Positions 6,944-7,288 of a stretch of DNA of 7,288 nt are shown here, in pieces. The notes under the pieces were generated by a model. The model was not told the DNA's origin. It was given only the letters and a program-made list of their open reading frames with translations, and did not search any database. Position numbers and translations under genes: made by a program. The stretch covers positions 1-7,288 of the forward strand of contig JBGTDX010000026.1 of NCBI GenBank assembly GCA_041748075.1. Direction: 5' to 3'. Numbering within the stretch: position 1 is the first letter of the stretch; every line of letters starts with the position of its first letter. The stretch is from JBGSYJ01 sp041748075 (GTDB taxonomy: Bacteria; Acidobacteriota; Thermoanaerobaculia; Gp7-AA8).

Positions 6944-7045
6944 ATGAGCGACGAGGGAAGGAAACACGCCACGTACGACGACGTCGCTGCCGCGCCGGAG
7001 GACGTCGTGGCAGAGATCGTCGAAGGCGATCTTCAATTGTCACCG
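6944..7045 (+). pseudogene. Uma2-family endonuclease, N-terminal fragment only
   Basis: Uma2 (DUF820) proteins are restriction-like PD-(D/E)XK nucleases of unclear role that are abundant in many bacteria. The first residues from the ATG at 6944 read MSDEGRKHATYDDVAAAPED followed by VVAEIVEGDLQLSP, matching the typical opening (R-x-A-T-Y-x-D-V-x-x-A-P, then VAEI-x-x-G and a SP motif). Similarity stops around codon 34. After that the open frame continues to 7243 with arginine- and proline-rich sequence that lacks the Uma2 core and its catalytic acidic and lysine residues. A full-length family member has roughly 180-200 residues. I infer a truncated remnant. The breakpoint coincides with the stop codon of a minus-strand fragment at 7040-7042. 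Confidence 0.6.
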
Positions 7046-7123
7046 TTGATCAGCGGCGGTAACGCGCTCGACGCGCCAGTTCTTGACCACGATCACGCTG
7101 GTGCTCTCCGCGCGGCGGGACAT
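7040..7123 (-). pseudogene. possible C-terminal tail of a TolB-type propeller protein
   Basis: This short minus-strand frame from the ATG at 7123 encodes 27 residues, MSRRAESTSVIVVKNW followed by RVERVTAADQR, then TGA. The element ESTSVIVVKNW resembles the last beta strand of acidobacterial TolB/WD40-like proteins, many of which end in I-x-VVxNWxxEL. The frame remains open upstream (PLLRRRTRRASILG) without further similarity. If correct, it is the 3' scrap of a lost gene abutting the Uma2 scrap. The match is short and from memory, so chance is quite possible. Confidence 0.22.
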
Positions 7124-7172
7124 GACTCCGAGGATCGACGCTCGTCGGGTGCGACGCCTGAGGAGAGGTGGC

Positions 7173-7288
7173 TCAGTCCTCCAGAACCGCGTCCGCGAAC
7201 AGCGGCTGCTTCCCGAGCGCCAGAAAGAATCCGGTTCCTATGAGGACGACCAGTGGCAACAGAAAGAGTAGGGTGTACGGGAAGAGCC
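7173..7288 (-). CDS. C-terminal end of an unidentified membrane protein, runs off right edge
   Basis: On the minus strand the last 37 residues of a protein are visible before a TGA at 7173-7175: a hydrophobic segment (FPYTLLFLLPLVVLIGTG, then FFLALG) followed by a short polar tail KQPLFADAVLED. This reads as one transmembrane helix near the C-terminus, ending with about a dozen residues. The composition and sharp transition from helix to polar tail make it more convincing than the overlapping frames on the plus strand. The rest of the gene lies beyond the window, so no family can be named. Its stop codon lies 50 bases from the start of the possible propeller-tail fragment. Confidence 0.6.
   Translation of the reverse strand, partial: LFPYTLLFLLPLVVLIGTGFFLALGKQPLFADAVLED

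Overview
The window comes from a GC-rich bacterium, most likely an acidobacterium. Two intact genes point there from memory of these families: a secreted SBBP-repeat protein and a membrane-anchored helix-turn-helix/TPR protein of a type very common in Acidobacteriota. A serine/threonine-kinase-type fragment at the left edge fits the same group. No marker gene is present, so the assignment is an inference.

The core (972-6861) is a divergent pair. On the minus strand is a large secreted protein (start 4445, 1157 residues): signal peptide, a DUF7948-like N-terminal domain, seven SBBP repeats of about 66 residues that probably form a seven-bladed beta-propeller, and a gap-free tandem duplication of a 223-residue C-terminal domain. 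On the plus strand is a 743-residue protein (GTG start 4630): cytoplasmic helix-turn-helix, one transmembrane helix, then an extracytoplasmic TolB/FlgO-like domain and TPR repeats. The 184-bp spacer between them holds a perfect tandem duplication of a 22-bp unit just upstream of the secreted protein's ribosome binding site. The simplest reading is that the membrane regulator controls the secreted protein, possibly through this repeat; this is untested.

The flanks hold fragments. On the left (1-971) are the C-terminal membrane part of a kinase-like protein with no usable ATG or GTG start (minus strand, running off the edge), a possible RNA fold, and the last ~86 residues of an IS110-family transposase (minus strand) cut off from its catalytic N-terminal half. 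On the right (6862-7288) are nested inverted repeats, the first ~33 residues of a Uma2-type nuclease that then loses similarity, a short minus-strand piece that may be the tail of a propeller protein, and the C-terminal end of an unidentified membrane protein running off the right edge. The divergent pair therefore sits in a zone of rearrangement.

I found no tRNA, rRNA, CRISPR array or convincing intrinsic terminator.
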